This document shows, one piece after another, positions 12,869 through 24,677 of a stretch of 64,000 bases of DNA; within the stretch, counting starts at the first letter, position 1; each line of letters begins with the position of its first letter. The stretch lies in assembly GCA_037389465.1 (NCBI GenBank), contig JAZARR010000193.1, positions 930,001-994,000 of the forward strand. The letters run 5' to 3'. The notes below the pieces were generated by a model. That model saw only the letters and a program-made list of their open reading frames with translations, searched no databases and had not been told where the DNA came from. Both the position numbers and the translations under genes were made by a program. The stretch is from Baylisascaris procyonis. Its lineage: Eukaryota > Nematoda > Chromadorea > Rhabditida > Ascarididae.

Positions 12869-15241
12869 TTAAGCACTCCTTGTAAGCCGAATAACCTTCA
12901 ATGACCCATCAACGACAGGCCTAGATACCCGCTTAGTACCATTTCTCCTCCTTTCCCTCTCTCTCTCTCCCCCACTAAATTCCAGGAACCAACAACATAT
13001 GGTTTCAAATATTTGGCTAATCTCATAGGTACCAATATTATAAATACTAAGAAATTATAAGGAATATAATAAACTATATACTCTTAAAAATGGGTTCTCT
13101 TCTAATATAGTGGAAATTTTTGAATTAAAAAAAATGTTTTATATTATTTTCATAAGCAAAAGAATTGAAAAAAATTTTACATAAATTTAGTTTAAATTAC
13201 ATAAATTTAAATTACATAAATAAATCTTAATTTAAGCATTTAGTCGTCTCTTTCTCTCTCATCATTTTGGAGGGAATATCTATGTGTCCTTTAGAATGAA
13301 CCGAAAAAAAAAAGCGAACAAAGAACATTGTGTGCGATAAGCGAACCGACTTTGGGTGCAACTCTTTGCATTCATATTAACACCATTCTCAAAAATTTAC
13401 ATATTAAAGTTCGAATGAGCTAAAATTAATTTATACAAATTTCTCAATAGGCAATAAACTTGTAGCAATAATTAATTCGAAGTTTTATATCAACCCTAAT
13501 TTTATTGAAAATAAATAAACAAATAAACAAATAAATAAATAAATAAATAAAATAAAATAAAATAAAATAAAATAAAAAGAACTTACAATTCAAATCTAAG
13601 CGTAGCATCATCGTCGTAATTATGAAGAATCTGAATCGGCGTAACGAATTCGAGTAACTCTTCACGGCATCCAAGTGTTTCGATCGATTCTGTGAATCCA
13701 CTCAACAATGAATTTGCGTCATTATCCGACGATGTCGATGCCTTCTGTATACTCCATTTACAACGAAAAATCTTCTCATAGTTACCCTATAAAGAAATAA
13801 CACGTTGGATTCAATTCGATCTAATAGTAGCTGATCGTTGAATTATTTAAAAAAAAATACAATAAAAAATACAACAAAATAAATAAATAAATAAATAAAT
13901 AAATAAAAGTAAAATAAAGTAATAAAAAATCAGAAATTTTAAAAATTAAAACTATAATTAGATAAAGGTCTAATCATAAATTATCGATGATTCATCGACC
14001 GATATTCAAGCAATAACAATTAGCAATCGCCATCATATTTGGCAACCAACACCTTGAATTCTTACCTTTAATATCTCAATATTTACTATCTTTAATTTAA
14101 TTACCTTTAATATTTAATTGTTACCTTATTATATGTGCCATAAAATCGATAACAAAGGTGGATATTATATGCAGCGATAGTCATCTTCTTAGTTCGTTTC
14201 ACTCTATCATTTTCGATCCAAATTGCTGCTGAAAAAAAAAACAATTAAAATTTAATAAAAAATATGTTGAATTAATCGGATTTTCTCATATTTCAAACTT
14301 ATATTCCCAAAATTTTCCTAAAAAAATTTGAAATTTTTTAAGAATTGAAAAAAATATCGATTTGAATGAAATTAACATGAATGTTTAATTAAGCGAGAAA
14401 TTGCTCAACATTACAGCTATCGTTGCTTCCTAAAAGAAACCTTGTTCAAAACTAAGCCCGGAATCATAGACATCTTGAATTGCCGGTAATCCGGAAAATT
14501 TCCGGAATTTGAAGTTTCAATGATCAAACGTCGAGCTTTCCGGTCCGGTCTGAGACTACGAGTACAAAAAGCTCTGTATGCAAGTCGAACACATTGGTGA
14601 TAAATAAATTTATGGTTGTAAAATAATCGGTTTTGATGTTGCCAAAGCAATCCAGTAAAAATCTACATAATACAGCCAAGGTTACTGATGCGTAATAGGT
14701 ATCATATATCCCCCGCCCTCTCTCCTCCCCTCCCCCCCCAACCCCCAAAAAAGGATTCAAGCCTTCTCTCTGTAATTTTCAAATCTCTTTGCATGACGTC
14801 ATGACATCTTAAAGCTGCCTAAAATGCAAATAGTTTTATAATGATTGAATATTCCTCTAATCCTCAACAATATCAATTTTTCAGGGAGCTATAAAAATTT
14901 TAGACGTTATTATTTAATTAATTCACTGAATAGACCTAAAGAATTATTTGGTCATTGTAATATTGCATTACTTTTTCAATACAATTTTACTGACTTAGCC
15001 TATAATAAATAATAAACAATAAAAATTAACGATAGTCATATAAATTAACAGTTAAACGTTGAATAAATTTAATGCAAATATGCTAACCTGTTTCTATCTA
15101 TTGAAGTATTATTAAATTCCCACTTCCGTCTTCATTTCCTTTTGTCTTGAATTGCTTTGCCTCATAATTCACTAAAAATTTCATAAAATAACATACAATT
15201 CATAAAAAAAGTTACATTATTCGAAATATGCCAAAAGAAAC

Positions 15242-15302
<61 letters not shown>

Positions 15303-16791
15303 AAGGAGAGACATAAAGACGTTTATAGGCAGCTGCCAGAGAACATTCAAATCCACCAAGCACTTCCATAAGCAGATGTGCTTGCGCACAAAGCTCGCAA
15401 ACGCATATGGTGTTTGAAAGCGCCGAATGTTCATTGTTTATTAGCTGTGGAATAGATGGGTACATAACGATTACAATTGGATGATTGCGGGTGGTCCCCA
15501 ATTTACAACCCCCCCCCTACTTCCTCTTCTTTTTCCGACCCCAACGAGTTCCCACACGGTGTGTTGCGTAAACCCTTTCGTAATGCTAATTTAGAGCTAG
15601 CTTTCTATGTTATATTAATTGATATGGGGAAACTATTTATAAACCAGCCTATACTAACAAGAATTGGAATAAATCACTTAAGGAGACAAAATTGCTTCAT
15701 AAGCAAAATTACATTTCTATGCAATAAACTGAGAAAAAAAAATAATAATAAACCAAAAAAAAAAAATTTCAATTGAAATTTTATAGATTAAAAAATTGCA
15801 ATTTTTTTCTTTGCAATGAAACGGAAATAATTATAAGAAATGAAAAATTATTTGTGAATCAAAAATGTGGGAGAATATTGTAAAAAAATGAAAAAAAAAA
15901 AAGAAACTCTCTCAAAAGTTTTCAAACAAAATTTCCCATCAATATTCACCGCAATGTTGTTTGCAAATGCAAAAGTGCATTGCGAAAATTGATTACTTTA
16001 TGTAACAATTTGCGCATGAAAATGAAAATGCAATTTACGTAAGAAAACTAGATAGCTTAGCCTAGCTAGAAGCATTTCTCTATAATTGAACTTTCTCGTC
16101 GAATTTTTACATTTTCCGCTCTCCATTTTAGTATAAATTTTTACAGTCTCTAAACTTGAAAAATTTTTTCACAATCTTTGAAAATGATTAGAATAGAAAA
16201 AACAGTGGTATCCTGAAATTGCCCTCAACCCCTGGGGGGAAGGGGGGAAGGGTTGCGGGACTAAGGGGTTAGAGTGAAAGAAGAAGGGGGTCATATCTCC
16301 TCGTCCATATATATTAAAAAGGTTGGTTAAATGTAGTAAAAACTAACTAAATTGTACATTGAGAAAAATTATTTAAATAATTTAGAACGAAAGCTATAAG
16401 ATTTGTTATGTTTATTTGAATGCTTTCAATAAGAGAACACTTATGTACTTCATTAAGCATTCAACAAACAAACACAATTATTAACGCTTTTATAATGTAA
16501 CACAACTCAAAGATTTTTTCCCTATTTTTTGGGAAAACGAAAGAGATACGGGTAAATGCCTTACCCGAAATTTCAATAATATAGAGAGAGCATACGATAT
16601 GAGTATCAGCTCATAGTGCAAAAAATTTCGTATTTTATTAAATCGTTATTGCCACTAATACTCATCGCTCTCGTTTTCCTTCACTCCCTTCTTCCCAATC
16701 CTCCGTCAAAACCTTCAAAATTACCCACGAAATAAAGAAGAAGTAATTCCCTAGCAATACTTCTTAACAACAGCCCAATTTCAATAACAAT

Positions 16792-16875
<84 letters not shown>

Positions 16876-17111
16876 AAAACATTAATAAAGAATAAAACAT
16901 GAACGAAATGCTAAAAGAAGTCGAAGAAAAACATATAGGGTGGTGCATTTAGCGCATCCACCAAGAAGCACATAAAGCAAATATATCCCAAGGGTTCACT
17001 CAAATGGACGTTTTGTTCGCTCAGTTGCTTCTCAATCGCGCCCAATGCAGCCATTTTTGCACAAAGCCTCAACTCGCATTGATCGTTGATACGATCATTC
17101 AGTATTTCCCA
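12869..17111 (-). CDS. candidate multi-exon gene of unknown function (partial)
   Basis: I do not recognise this protein. The best-supported exons are 14125-14228 (acceptor after a nine-T run, donor GTAAC) and 13587-13786 (acceptor TTTATAG, donor GTAAGTT). They join in phase across YGTYNK/GNYEKIF and encode a basic, aromatic-rich stretch (IHLCYRFYGTYNKGNYEK) followed by an acidic one (HNYDDDATLRFE). Upstream frames at 16962-17111 and 15357-15444 join to them in phase (0 and 1), and a 3' frame at 12869-13016 accepts the phase-2 end and closes with TAA. Together this gives 229 codons plus stop. The upstream exons contain cysteine-rich CVCELCAQ and YICFMCFL, but their donors (TTG/GTGGAT) are mediocre, and no ATG is seen, so the 5' end is missing. 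Two introns begin just before TA microsatellites. The two core exons are likely real; the outer three are tentative. Confidence 0.4.
13587..13786 (-). CDS. core exon of the unidentified gene
   Basis: Sixty-six codons plus two bases, flanked by TTTCTTTATAG and a strong GTAAGTT donor. The peptide starts GNYEKIFRCKWS, has a serine-rich middle (KASTSSDNDANSLLSGF) and an acidic end. It is immediately followed on the minus strand by an A/T-rich tetranucleotide run in the intron. Confidence 0.55.
14125..14228 (-). CDS. core exon of the unidentified gene
   Basis: Thirty-four codons plus two leading bases, beginning AIWIENDRVKRTKKM and ending FYGTYNK. The polypyrimidine tract and CAG acceptor upstream and the AAG/GTAACA donor downstream are good. 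It joins in phase 0 to the next exon at 13786. Confidence 0.55.
14458..14545. repeat. TCCGG-rich repeat island
   Basis: Several CCGG cores within 90 bases, among them AATCCGGAAAATTTCCGGAA, in an AT-rich setting. Similar islands lie at 19205-19240, 24236-24309, 32795-32845, 43651-43725 and 47490-48200. Two overlapping minus-strand open frames here look like translations of the repeat. Confidence 0.6.
15243..15298. repeat. (TA)n microsatellite
   Basis: Uninterrupted TA run lying about 60 bases past the candidate donor of the exon at 15357-15444. Confidence 0.95.
16795..16872. repeat. (TA)n microsatellite
   Basis: Uninterrupted TA run about 90 bases past the candidate donor of the exon at 16962-17111. 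Confidence 0.95.
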
Positions 17112-19261
17112 CTTATTCGTTTCATTATAAGTTAATTCATGAAAATTTAAAAGTATTTTCAAAAAAAACCTCAAAAATAGATTTAATTTTTTATAAAATT
17201 TATTAGAATTTATTTATTCCATTTGGGTAATTAAAAGAAAATAGAATTTTAAATAATCGATAGAACAATTAAAGACACATATTTGTAAGTAAAGATGAAG
17301 CAGCAACTAGCGTTAGAAATATAAAACGATGCTCAATGGGAAAGTGGCAACAATTCAACGTTGAGGGGAAATAAGCAAAAAAAAAAACTCAACAGGTGTG
17401 TCTGCACATTTGATTCCTATTAAAATAGAGGTATTAGCGTGAATTAATTAAACACAAAAAATGAAATGTATAAAAAAACAAATCGAATTCAATAAAAATT
17501 TTTTCATTTTTATATATTTTATTCAAGTGAAAAAATTTATTTATTCATTAATTTTTAATTTTTATTTTATGCAAATTTTTCATCGATTCATTTACATATT
17601 TGAAAATGAATTGCAAAGATCCAAATAGATAAACGCCCCAATCATCAATAAAGTGAACGCTAATTTTTGCTCTTAGGCAAAGAAGAAATTTCATATTAGA
17701 CGGCTAATTTCTTTTGGATTCTTTTTTTTTTTTTTTTTATTGGAAAAAGACCTCAGCTATTGCTAATGTACTTACGGTTCTATTCCATATTTAAAAATGC
17801 TCAAATTTTTACAGTAAGTTAAGAAATAAACCCTCAGGGGGAAACGTTAAGTGCGAAAGAGTTTTGAAGCATCCTTTCATTGAGGAGATTCGCCGAAAAG
17901 CTTTTGAGCTTTAAAAAAACTCATAGCTTGGCACGTCTGTTAAATTGAAGTGGGAAAAATAAGCTTAACACAAAAAAATGCACAAAAAATGAAGGAAGAA
18001 AAATGTTTTTTCTTTTGATCAAATTGCACGTAAGTCAATTCATCGAATTTTCGCATAGATAAGATTGATTAGACGAATTTACTATTAAAAAAAAAAAAAG
18101 TTTTCCGCTATTTCTTTAAGGGCGAAACGACATTTAATGATTCGGTTCGACTAGTGAAATGCTTGGAATAAGCACATATTCTTGATTTATGATGCGTTTT
18201 CCTATTTTTTTTTTTTTTTTTTTGTTAAGCTTTCATCGAACTGAACGCAAATTTCACATCAAATTTACCGAATTTAGTTGCCGAATTTTAATACCTTATA
18301 AGAAATAATTTCCTTCTAGAAGATACAAAAATTTAGACAAATGCCTATCCTAAATGGGAAAAATTCGCTCAAAAATTAGTCAATTTGTCCATTAAAATGG
18401 CGCAATTCGAATGTTACATTAGCAATATCCACACATCGTACATGACTATACGACATCTAACTGGTGCTATTTAAGTACTCATTTCAAATGCAATAAAATT
18501 TTATCAAGCATTTATAATAATATAAATAATTATATAATAAAACACGGAGAATAAAACAAATCTTACATAATTTTACATATTACATTCAAAAAAAAATTTG
18601 TAAGTAATCAAATTGCATATTTATTTGGGAAACATTAAAATCTATCAAACCATTCTCATCGTTGATTATACAAATAAACAGAGCAATACGAAATATACAA
18701 ATATTAGATAAAAGCAGATCATAGTACGAATTAATTACGCCGAAAATTATAATAGTATAAACACAGAAAAAGCATTAAATATTTACATTTAATACTTTTA
18801 TTATAGATGATAATATAAAAATACCAAGCATTTTATATGCAAATAAAATGATTTCTTAAGCTATTTCAGGTCTTTTTTCCCGTCTTTTTGGTCAAATTTC
18901 CAGATTTATGATCACTATTTACTTATTGATACTAAATAACAATAATTATAAAAAACGAACGTTGTAAATAATATCTGATTAGAAATTCAATTGCCAACTA
19001 GACATTCCCATCTTTCTTCACCCTATTTCCTGCCCCTGCATCTTTTTCTGAGGTTCCAAGCATTTCCTTTAGAGGTACCTCCACTGCTGCTTGCATCATA
19101 CAAGTTTCATATAAGAATTCGAGAAATTCTATGCATGATTCTATGCAACCTATCAGGTTTAAATCATATTTCTAAGGTTTCAAGTTGAATAAGTCCAATT
19201 TGCAAATCCGGAAATCCGGAATTTAATCCGGAAAAATTCAACATTTCAACAACAAATAAAA
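17112..19261. other. stretch without a supported gene
   Basis: AT-rich. A short plus-strand frame ending near 17910 (peptide VLKHPFIEEIRRKAFEL, then TAA) is preceded by an acceptor-like CCCTCAG, but I found no partner exon. The C/T-rich open frame at 18991-19188 has no splice or start support. A TCCGG island sits at 19205-19240. Confidence 0.5.
19205..19240. repeat. TCCGG-rich repeat island
   Basis: Three TCCGGAA cores in 36 bases (AATCCGGAAATCCGGAATTT, then TCCGGAAAAA). It lies just past the stop codon of the LITAF-like gene on that gene's strand. Confidence 0.6.
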
Positions 19262-20603
19262 CTACGATATTGTAGTACAACTGTAGCGTTTCCTCACAAC
19301 ACAATCGCATACTGGGCAATAATGCTTATAATGCCAGAAACTGCATCTAAGCACTCCACAATGATATTCGCGACGTACATCCGTTATAATAATCGACTGA
19401 AATCATTCAATTGGTTAGATTTCTGTGAAGATAAAAAAAAATTTTCTTTGAAGAAAAAATTCTAAAATTTCGTAAAGAAGAATTCATTTTATTGAATATA
19501 GTAACGATAAAAATTTATTAATCTTTTTCAAAGCAATAGAGGCGATTTATAACACACAATTCAAATATAACACCGTTTTGTGTTAGAAAAATTTCTTACA
19601 ACACAGCTATGTTTTTGATTATATAATTTGTTTATTCTATATTACACCTGTTCTACCATCAATTCACCACAAATATTTAAGAACATAGCTAGATAATATC
19701 GAAAGAATATAGCAATATTTGTCGCAATGATTATTTAAAAAAATTTCATTTCGACATTTCCGCCAATTTAACAAAACTTTTGTCACAGTTTTAAAACGAC
19801 GGTCTAAAAAGAGTTCTACTACTTTAACTACTAGAGCATTTAAAAATATACAAACAATTTTTTGCACTTATTGGCTCAACCTGCAAAAAATAAATAAATA
19901 AATAAATAAATAAAATTAGTTTATTACGAAATCAAAACATTGTCCTTGAAATTTCACGTTTATCGATTAGTCTTTCGAACATAACGCAAATTACTGAATC
20001 GGTTGCTCATTTAGCTGGCTAGTCAATTAAATAAGATTCAATAATCGAGAAAAATATTCAAAATTTGGCAAAATTTGAAAATTTTATTGGTGTTCTAAAT
20101 AAACGGACGGAAAAATTTTTTTCATATTTTCCAGCATTTTCTCAATGAAAAGAGCATAAATTTATGCAAATTTTTGCTGAGAACTTAGAAATTTGCATTT
20201 TAGTTCTGTGAAAAATGGTACGTTTGAAATTCTTTTCCTTAGTCAAACCTACCTTCTTCCAATTTTTCTCTATTTGAAGCCTATCCATTCACTGAATGCA
20301 AAAATGGCGAAACCAATATTCAGAATAGTAGGTAAGGCTCAATACATTACTGAGAAACTTTATCCAACAATTCATATAGAAGATAACAAAGAAATGTGTT
20401 ATAATAACACATTTTTTTTTATTAAGCCTAGCATTTGCTATGAGCCCAAATCAATCAACATTAAAAGAATGTGAAACATAGTAAATATTGGGAAGATAAC
20501 TTACATGACATGTTGGACAGACGAGTTGCTTTGGATTATGGCCTAATCGAAATTCATCAATATTCGATCGTCGTTTATCATCTGACATTGTCCAACCGCA
20601 CAT
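19262..20603 (-). CDS. small LITAF-like zinc-knuckle protein, two exons
   Basis: Exon 1 (20505-20603, or from the internal ATG at 20588) and exon 2 (19262-19396, ending TAG) give 77 (or 72) residues. The donor CAT/GTAAGTT and acceptor GATTTCAG join in phase 0 across CPTC-H/SIIITDV. The pattern is CPTC, then an IIITDV strand, then HYCPVC about 30 residues later followed by a basic tail. This matches the two half-knuckles and the C-terminal end of the LITAF domain (Pfam family LITAF), whose proteins bind zinc at late endosomal and lysosomal membranes. Unlike known members, the hydrophobic membrane-inserting stretch between the knuckles is absent: only about 28 residues separate them, against roughly 50 in human LITAF, and they include an extra CGVLRC pair. 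It may therefore be a soluble derivative or an unrelated small double zinc ribbon. An acceptor-like ATTCAG lies 37 bases before the upstream ATG, as expected for leader trans-splicing. Confidence 0.6.
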
Positions 20604-21778
20604 AATGTGCTTTCATGAAACGACGTAACCTGAATTACATCATATATAGTAGCAATTTCAGGTCATTACTAGATAACCAGGTCAATTTAGGTCAATAATT
20701 CAGGTCAATTGCGGTGATTCGACTTTAAAAATAAAGCAACGAATATGAAAATGCGAAAAATGCAAAAAAATGAATAAAAAAAAAGAGCGATCACATATTT
20801 CAACAAACTCGTTTCGATTCGTAGCTGAATTAATTCAACGAAGAAGCTATTCAATAATAGGATGGCTTTATTTCTATATGTGACAGATGCGCCGGCGGCT
20901 TCATTTCTATATGTGACAGATGCGCCATTTATTCCTTGAAAGTGATAAGAATTTTTGTGAGTACGCTTTAATTCATAATAAACACTTGATTAACACATAG
21001 AACATATTATGAAGGTTAATTCGAAATGCTGCCATACGTATGCAAATGACGTCATCGAATATTTGATTTTCCACTTATAAAGATTTTTTTAAAAATTTTC
21101 ACGTATGTCTCGATTTTCCGATGAAAAAATTTATCAACGTTTATGAAAAATTTTGATATAGATCGAAAAAAGAAATTTTTCAGAAATTTCAATCAAAAAA
21201 AAAGTTGACTAAGAGAATCTTCCAAATATAAAAGCAATAATAAAAACATAATCATAAAGTAATTCTTTATAAATAAAAACTATAAATAAAAATATAATAT
21301 TATAAATGAAAATATAATAATAAAGTAAAGCAATAATAAAATAATTCTTTAAGAGTGAAACGTCACTAAAATTTGAAAAAATATAGCAACAATAAAATAA
21401 AATAATCTCAATCCAAATTATCACATATTTCGCTCTAATTCGCTGTTTGTACTTGAAACTTCTCAATTCTATAAGCATAGACTTCAATTTTCATTGCACT
21501 CCGCTTATCAAATTTTAAAGTACAGAAAAAAATTAAGACAAAACGTCTTATTTTTACGATATCACAGATTATAGGAAGATTCACTTGAAAAAATATTTAA
21601 AAAAAAACATAAATAGGCATTTTTATAATATAAATAATTTAATTTCATATATAATTTTAAATTACATAAATAAATATAAATAATTTCACTGTCTATAATT
21701 CTCCACCTACAAAACAATTGCAACTTTATAAAATTAAATAAACAATAAAATTAAAAAAGCATTCCAACATCTTTGTAG
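20604..21778. other. spacer between LITAF-like gene and orphan frame
   Basis: Mostly AT-rich. Contains the 33-bp tandem pair at 20864-20926, about 260 bases upstream of the LITAF-like start. No supported exon is seen; a minus-strand open frame at 21209-21487 is dominated by A/T-rich codons. Confidence 0.5.
20864..20926. repeat. 33-bp tandem pair
   Basis: A block of about 30 bases ending TTTCTATATGTGACAGATGCGCC is repeated once (20864-20893 and 20897-20926), separated by GGC. Confidence 0.9.
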
Positions 21779-22092
21779 TAGAGCTGTTCGATGTGATATT
21801 GATGCAAAAGAAAAAAGAAAATTGCACATTCATAGAGGAGACAAGAGAGAGGCGGATGCCAACCGCTCAACAACTTTTTCGAGATGATTCATCAAATACG
21901 ACATCAATGCAACATACGTATGTTCCAACACGTAAATATAGGCGGAAAAACATAGACACAGGAAATACCGATGGCTATAAAAGTGGACAAACAGCTGGCA
22001 CAATATGTGCTTTTAATATTGAGCGAACAAAACAACCAATCATAGAATTATCAATGATAAGAATTTTACCTTTACGAGTGATTTCTTGCTGA
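21779..22092 (+). CDS. orphan open frame, possible terminal exon
   Basis: About 104 codons open after an acceptor-like CTTTGTAG, ending TGA. The first in-frame ATG is at 21802. The peptide is basic and polar (for example EETRERRMPTAQQLF and VPTRKYRRKN), not low-complexity, and the other strand is interrupted. A second plus frame is open only for the first half. An AATAAA follows 45 bases after the stop. I do not recognise the product and found no upstream exon. It could be the last exon of a plus-strand gene or an intronless small gene. Confidence 0.35.
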
Positions 22093-22137
22093 ATATATAT
22101 TCGTAAATGCTGATTTCATTCGACATTTAAAAGCTCA

Positions 22138-22143
22138 AATAAA
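22138..22143 (+). terminator. candidate poly(A) signal
   Basis: AATAAA 45 bases after the stop of the frame at 21779-22092. The hexamer is common by chance in AT-rich DNA, so support is modest. Confidence 0.3.
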
Positions 22144-22340
22144 ATTACGAACTACTGAAATGACGTTTGGGTAATCGATTTTTTATGGATATTAAATTTA
22201 CTTTTATCTTTGGGTAACTTTTATGGGAATTTATAGGTGAATGGGTAAATTTATGGGAATTAATAAAAAATATCTTTATGACTCACATAATTAAATAGAT
22301 AAAGCAGATAAGCAGAATTTTTGCACGAATGAAGTCCGTG

Positions 22341-22480
22341 CAGACATCTAACGAACAAGTCAGACATCTAGTAGACAAGTCAGACGTCTAACAGACAAGT
22401 CAGACCTCTAGCAGACAAGTCAGACATCCAACAGACAAGTCAGACATCTAGCAGACAAGTCCGACATCTAACAGACAAAC
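22341..22480. repeat. 20-bp minisatellite, seven copies
   Basis: Seven consecutive 20-base units of consensus CAGACATCTAACAGACAAGT, with scattered substitutions and AAC/AGC/AGT variation at the middle. It is less AT-rich than the flanks. Confidence 0.97.
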
Positions 22481-22959
22481 AAAGAGAATTGCATACAAAT
22501 GCATAAATAAACCATCATAAACTCAATTTTGCCAAAAATTTTCGAGTGGCCAATAAAAGAAGAAAATAAGAAAAAAAGATATACAAAGCGCAATGTGTAT
22601 ATTTTCATTTAAAATAAAAATAACATTAAAATATGCATCTATAGAATAATAATTTTCTATGATATTTGCATTTATATTGCCGTTATTACAAAATTTTCAA
22701 CACGAAAGAGACTATTTGATTGCGAAATTATTCTGCAAAAAAAAAAAAACAGGAAAACACATCAGGATCGAAGAGGATTGAAATATTTCAAAAATGCAAC
22801 CGAAAAAAAAATTTTAGATGGATGTATGACAAAGGTGATGACCATAGTTCAGCATTTATACAACACTTCCGCTGAATAAGAAAAAAAAAATTCTGGTTGA
22901 ATTATTCTAAAATATTTTTAGTCTTTTTTATTGTTAGAAAAATCTCGGGATTACCTGAC

Positions 22960-23110
22960 CTCTCCACCTTCTCCCCCACCCTCGCCTTCCTTCATTCCCA
23001 ACCCCCCCCCCCCCTTTCGACTCTCATGCCACCATCGAGATTAAAGGTCGCGACCGCACGTTTTGTTGGGGGGAGGGGGGATGGGGGGGAGGTGTTGGGA
23101 GGATGGGTTG
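22960..23110. repeat. C-rich tract facing a G-rich tract
   Basis: A C-rich stretch at about 22965-23015 (with a run of about fourteen C) is followed 50 bases later by a G-rich stretch at 23068-23110 (runs of 6 to 8 G). The two can pair or form i-motif and G-quadruplex structures. The open frame across them is low-complexity. Confidence 0.8.
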
Positions 23111-23302
23111 AAACTGGTCGAAATAAATCGTCACATAAGAATTATCAACGATTTTTGAATAAAAACAACTAAAATAAATCATATAAAACGCGATAAAACT
23201 GCTGCACCATAGTGACTAGTGGGGGCAGATTGTTCGTTGTATGTATGTATCGATGGGTGCGTGATAGACTAAGCTAAAAGCACAGGCACACGAGAGAAAC
23301 AC

Positions 23303-23328
23303 AGAGAGAGAGAGTGTGTGTGTGTGTA
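23303..23328. repeat. (AG)n(TG)n compound microsatellite
   Basis: A run of AG dinucleotides passes directly into a run of TG dinucleotides. Confidence 0.9.
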
Positions 23329-24235
23329 TGCGTGCTTAGTGAAGGATTTGGCCTTCGTGATTCAATGATAAAAATATAGAAATAAATATAACGATATATT
23401 TTGAAGTGAGGGATGATTTGGAAGACGGGGCTAATCACGTTTTGAAGAGTACTAAAACCTCTAACAAAATTAGCTCAAAACCTGAAATTAAATTTAGGAA
23501 TTTTTAAATAAAATCAAATTTTTGTCCGATGCGTAATTGACACGAATTGTGGGGTCACCCGATACATGGCGTAATTTGATTAGAGGCCACATAAGATGAA
23601 TGAACGCAAAAAAATTTGTTGTTAAATAAAATTAGAAATGAAAACAACTTCACCAGACAAAGATGTAACAAGTCACAAAAATATACTATCACCAACAGGA
23701 AATACTTCAATGATCTAATAAAGATTACGGTAGAAATCGACGGAAGGAAAGTAGAATGATTACGATAACACTACAGATTATAACAACACTCTGACAGTGA
23801 CACTGACATCGTTCATAGTACCACAAATGAAACTCGTATAACAATCGTTCTTTATTCAATGAGCGGCGCAATTGTAAACGGCTAAACACCCCAACGGGCT
23901 CTACGATGTGTGATGCAGATTCTTTCTAGGTCATAAAAGATCAAAAAAAAAAAAAAAAATCAGCATGAGAGATCAAAATTCCCTAATTGAGATTTTAAAA
24001 AGGCGCATAAGAAAGCAATCTCGAAATGCGGCAATGGTACCTTGCTTTGGGAGTCGACTATACACTAAACGTTGTCGGGTGATAAACTTTAAAACAATTT
24101 AATTATATACTTTCAAAATTACATGGGATATGCAATATGCAGAAACACTTTCGATGCATCGGAAAAATATGGAATACCGGAAACACGTGAAATTCGCATG
24201 ACCTTCGTAGGTCATGAGAAGTCAACCTGCCTCAT

Positions 24236-24309
24236 CCGGAAAATAAATTTGCATTCAATTCACCTTATCCGGAAAATAAACTTACATTCAATTCACCTTA
24301 TCCGGAAAA
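24236..24309. repeat. 33-bp tandem units of the TCCGG family
   Basis: Units beginning CCGGAAAATAAA start at 24236, 24269 and 24302; the first two are complete and nearly identical (ending ATTCAATTCACCTTAT) and the third is partial. Confidence 0.9.
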
Positions 24310-24677
24310 AAGATTTATTTTTGAGGAGGGAAAATTATTTCCGGTTTTCATCGTTAATGACAAACAGGACATTACATTATTTCACTTATAATAGCTTCAG
24401 AGTAGCGCCATTAATAAACAAGGTATCAGAGTTCAACAACAAATTCGATTTTAAATATTTTATTATTCAACAAAAAGTTTCAAATATTTCTTTACATTCC
24501 TTCTAAATAGATATATTAATGTATAAGTAACACACTTATTTAAATAAAATAAAATAAATAAATAAATAAATAAATAAATGTACATATAAAATTACATTTG
24601 ATGACAAATACATATAATAATGTTTGCTAAATACTACCCGCCAATAGTTTCAAAAACTAATCGAAATATAAAATTAC

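Noticed and set aside
17850..17912. Plus-strand peptide VLKHPFIEEIRRKAFEL before a stop, like the end of a protein kinase domain
   Set aside because: No catalytic-loop (HRD) or DFG exon was found upstream, and the opposite strand is open too. A short chance match is more likely.
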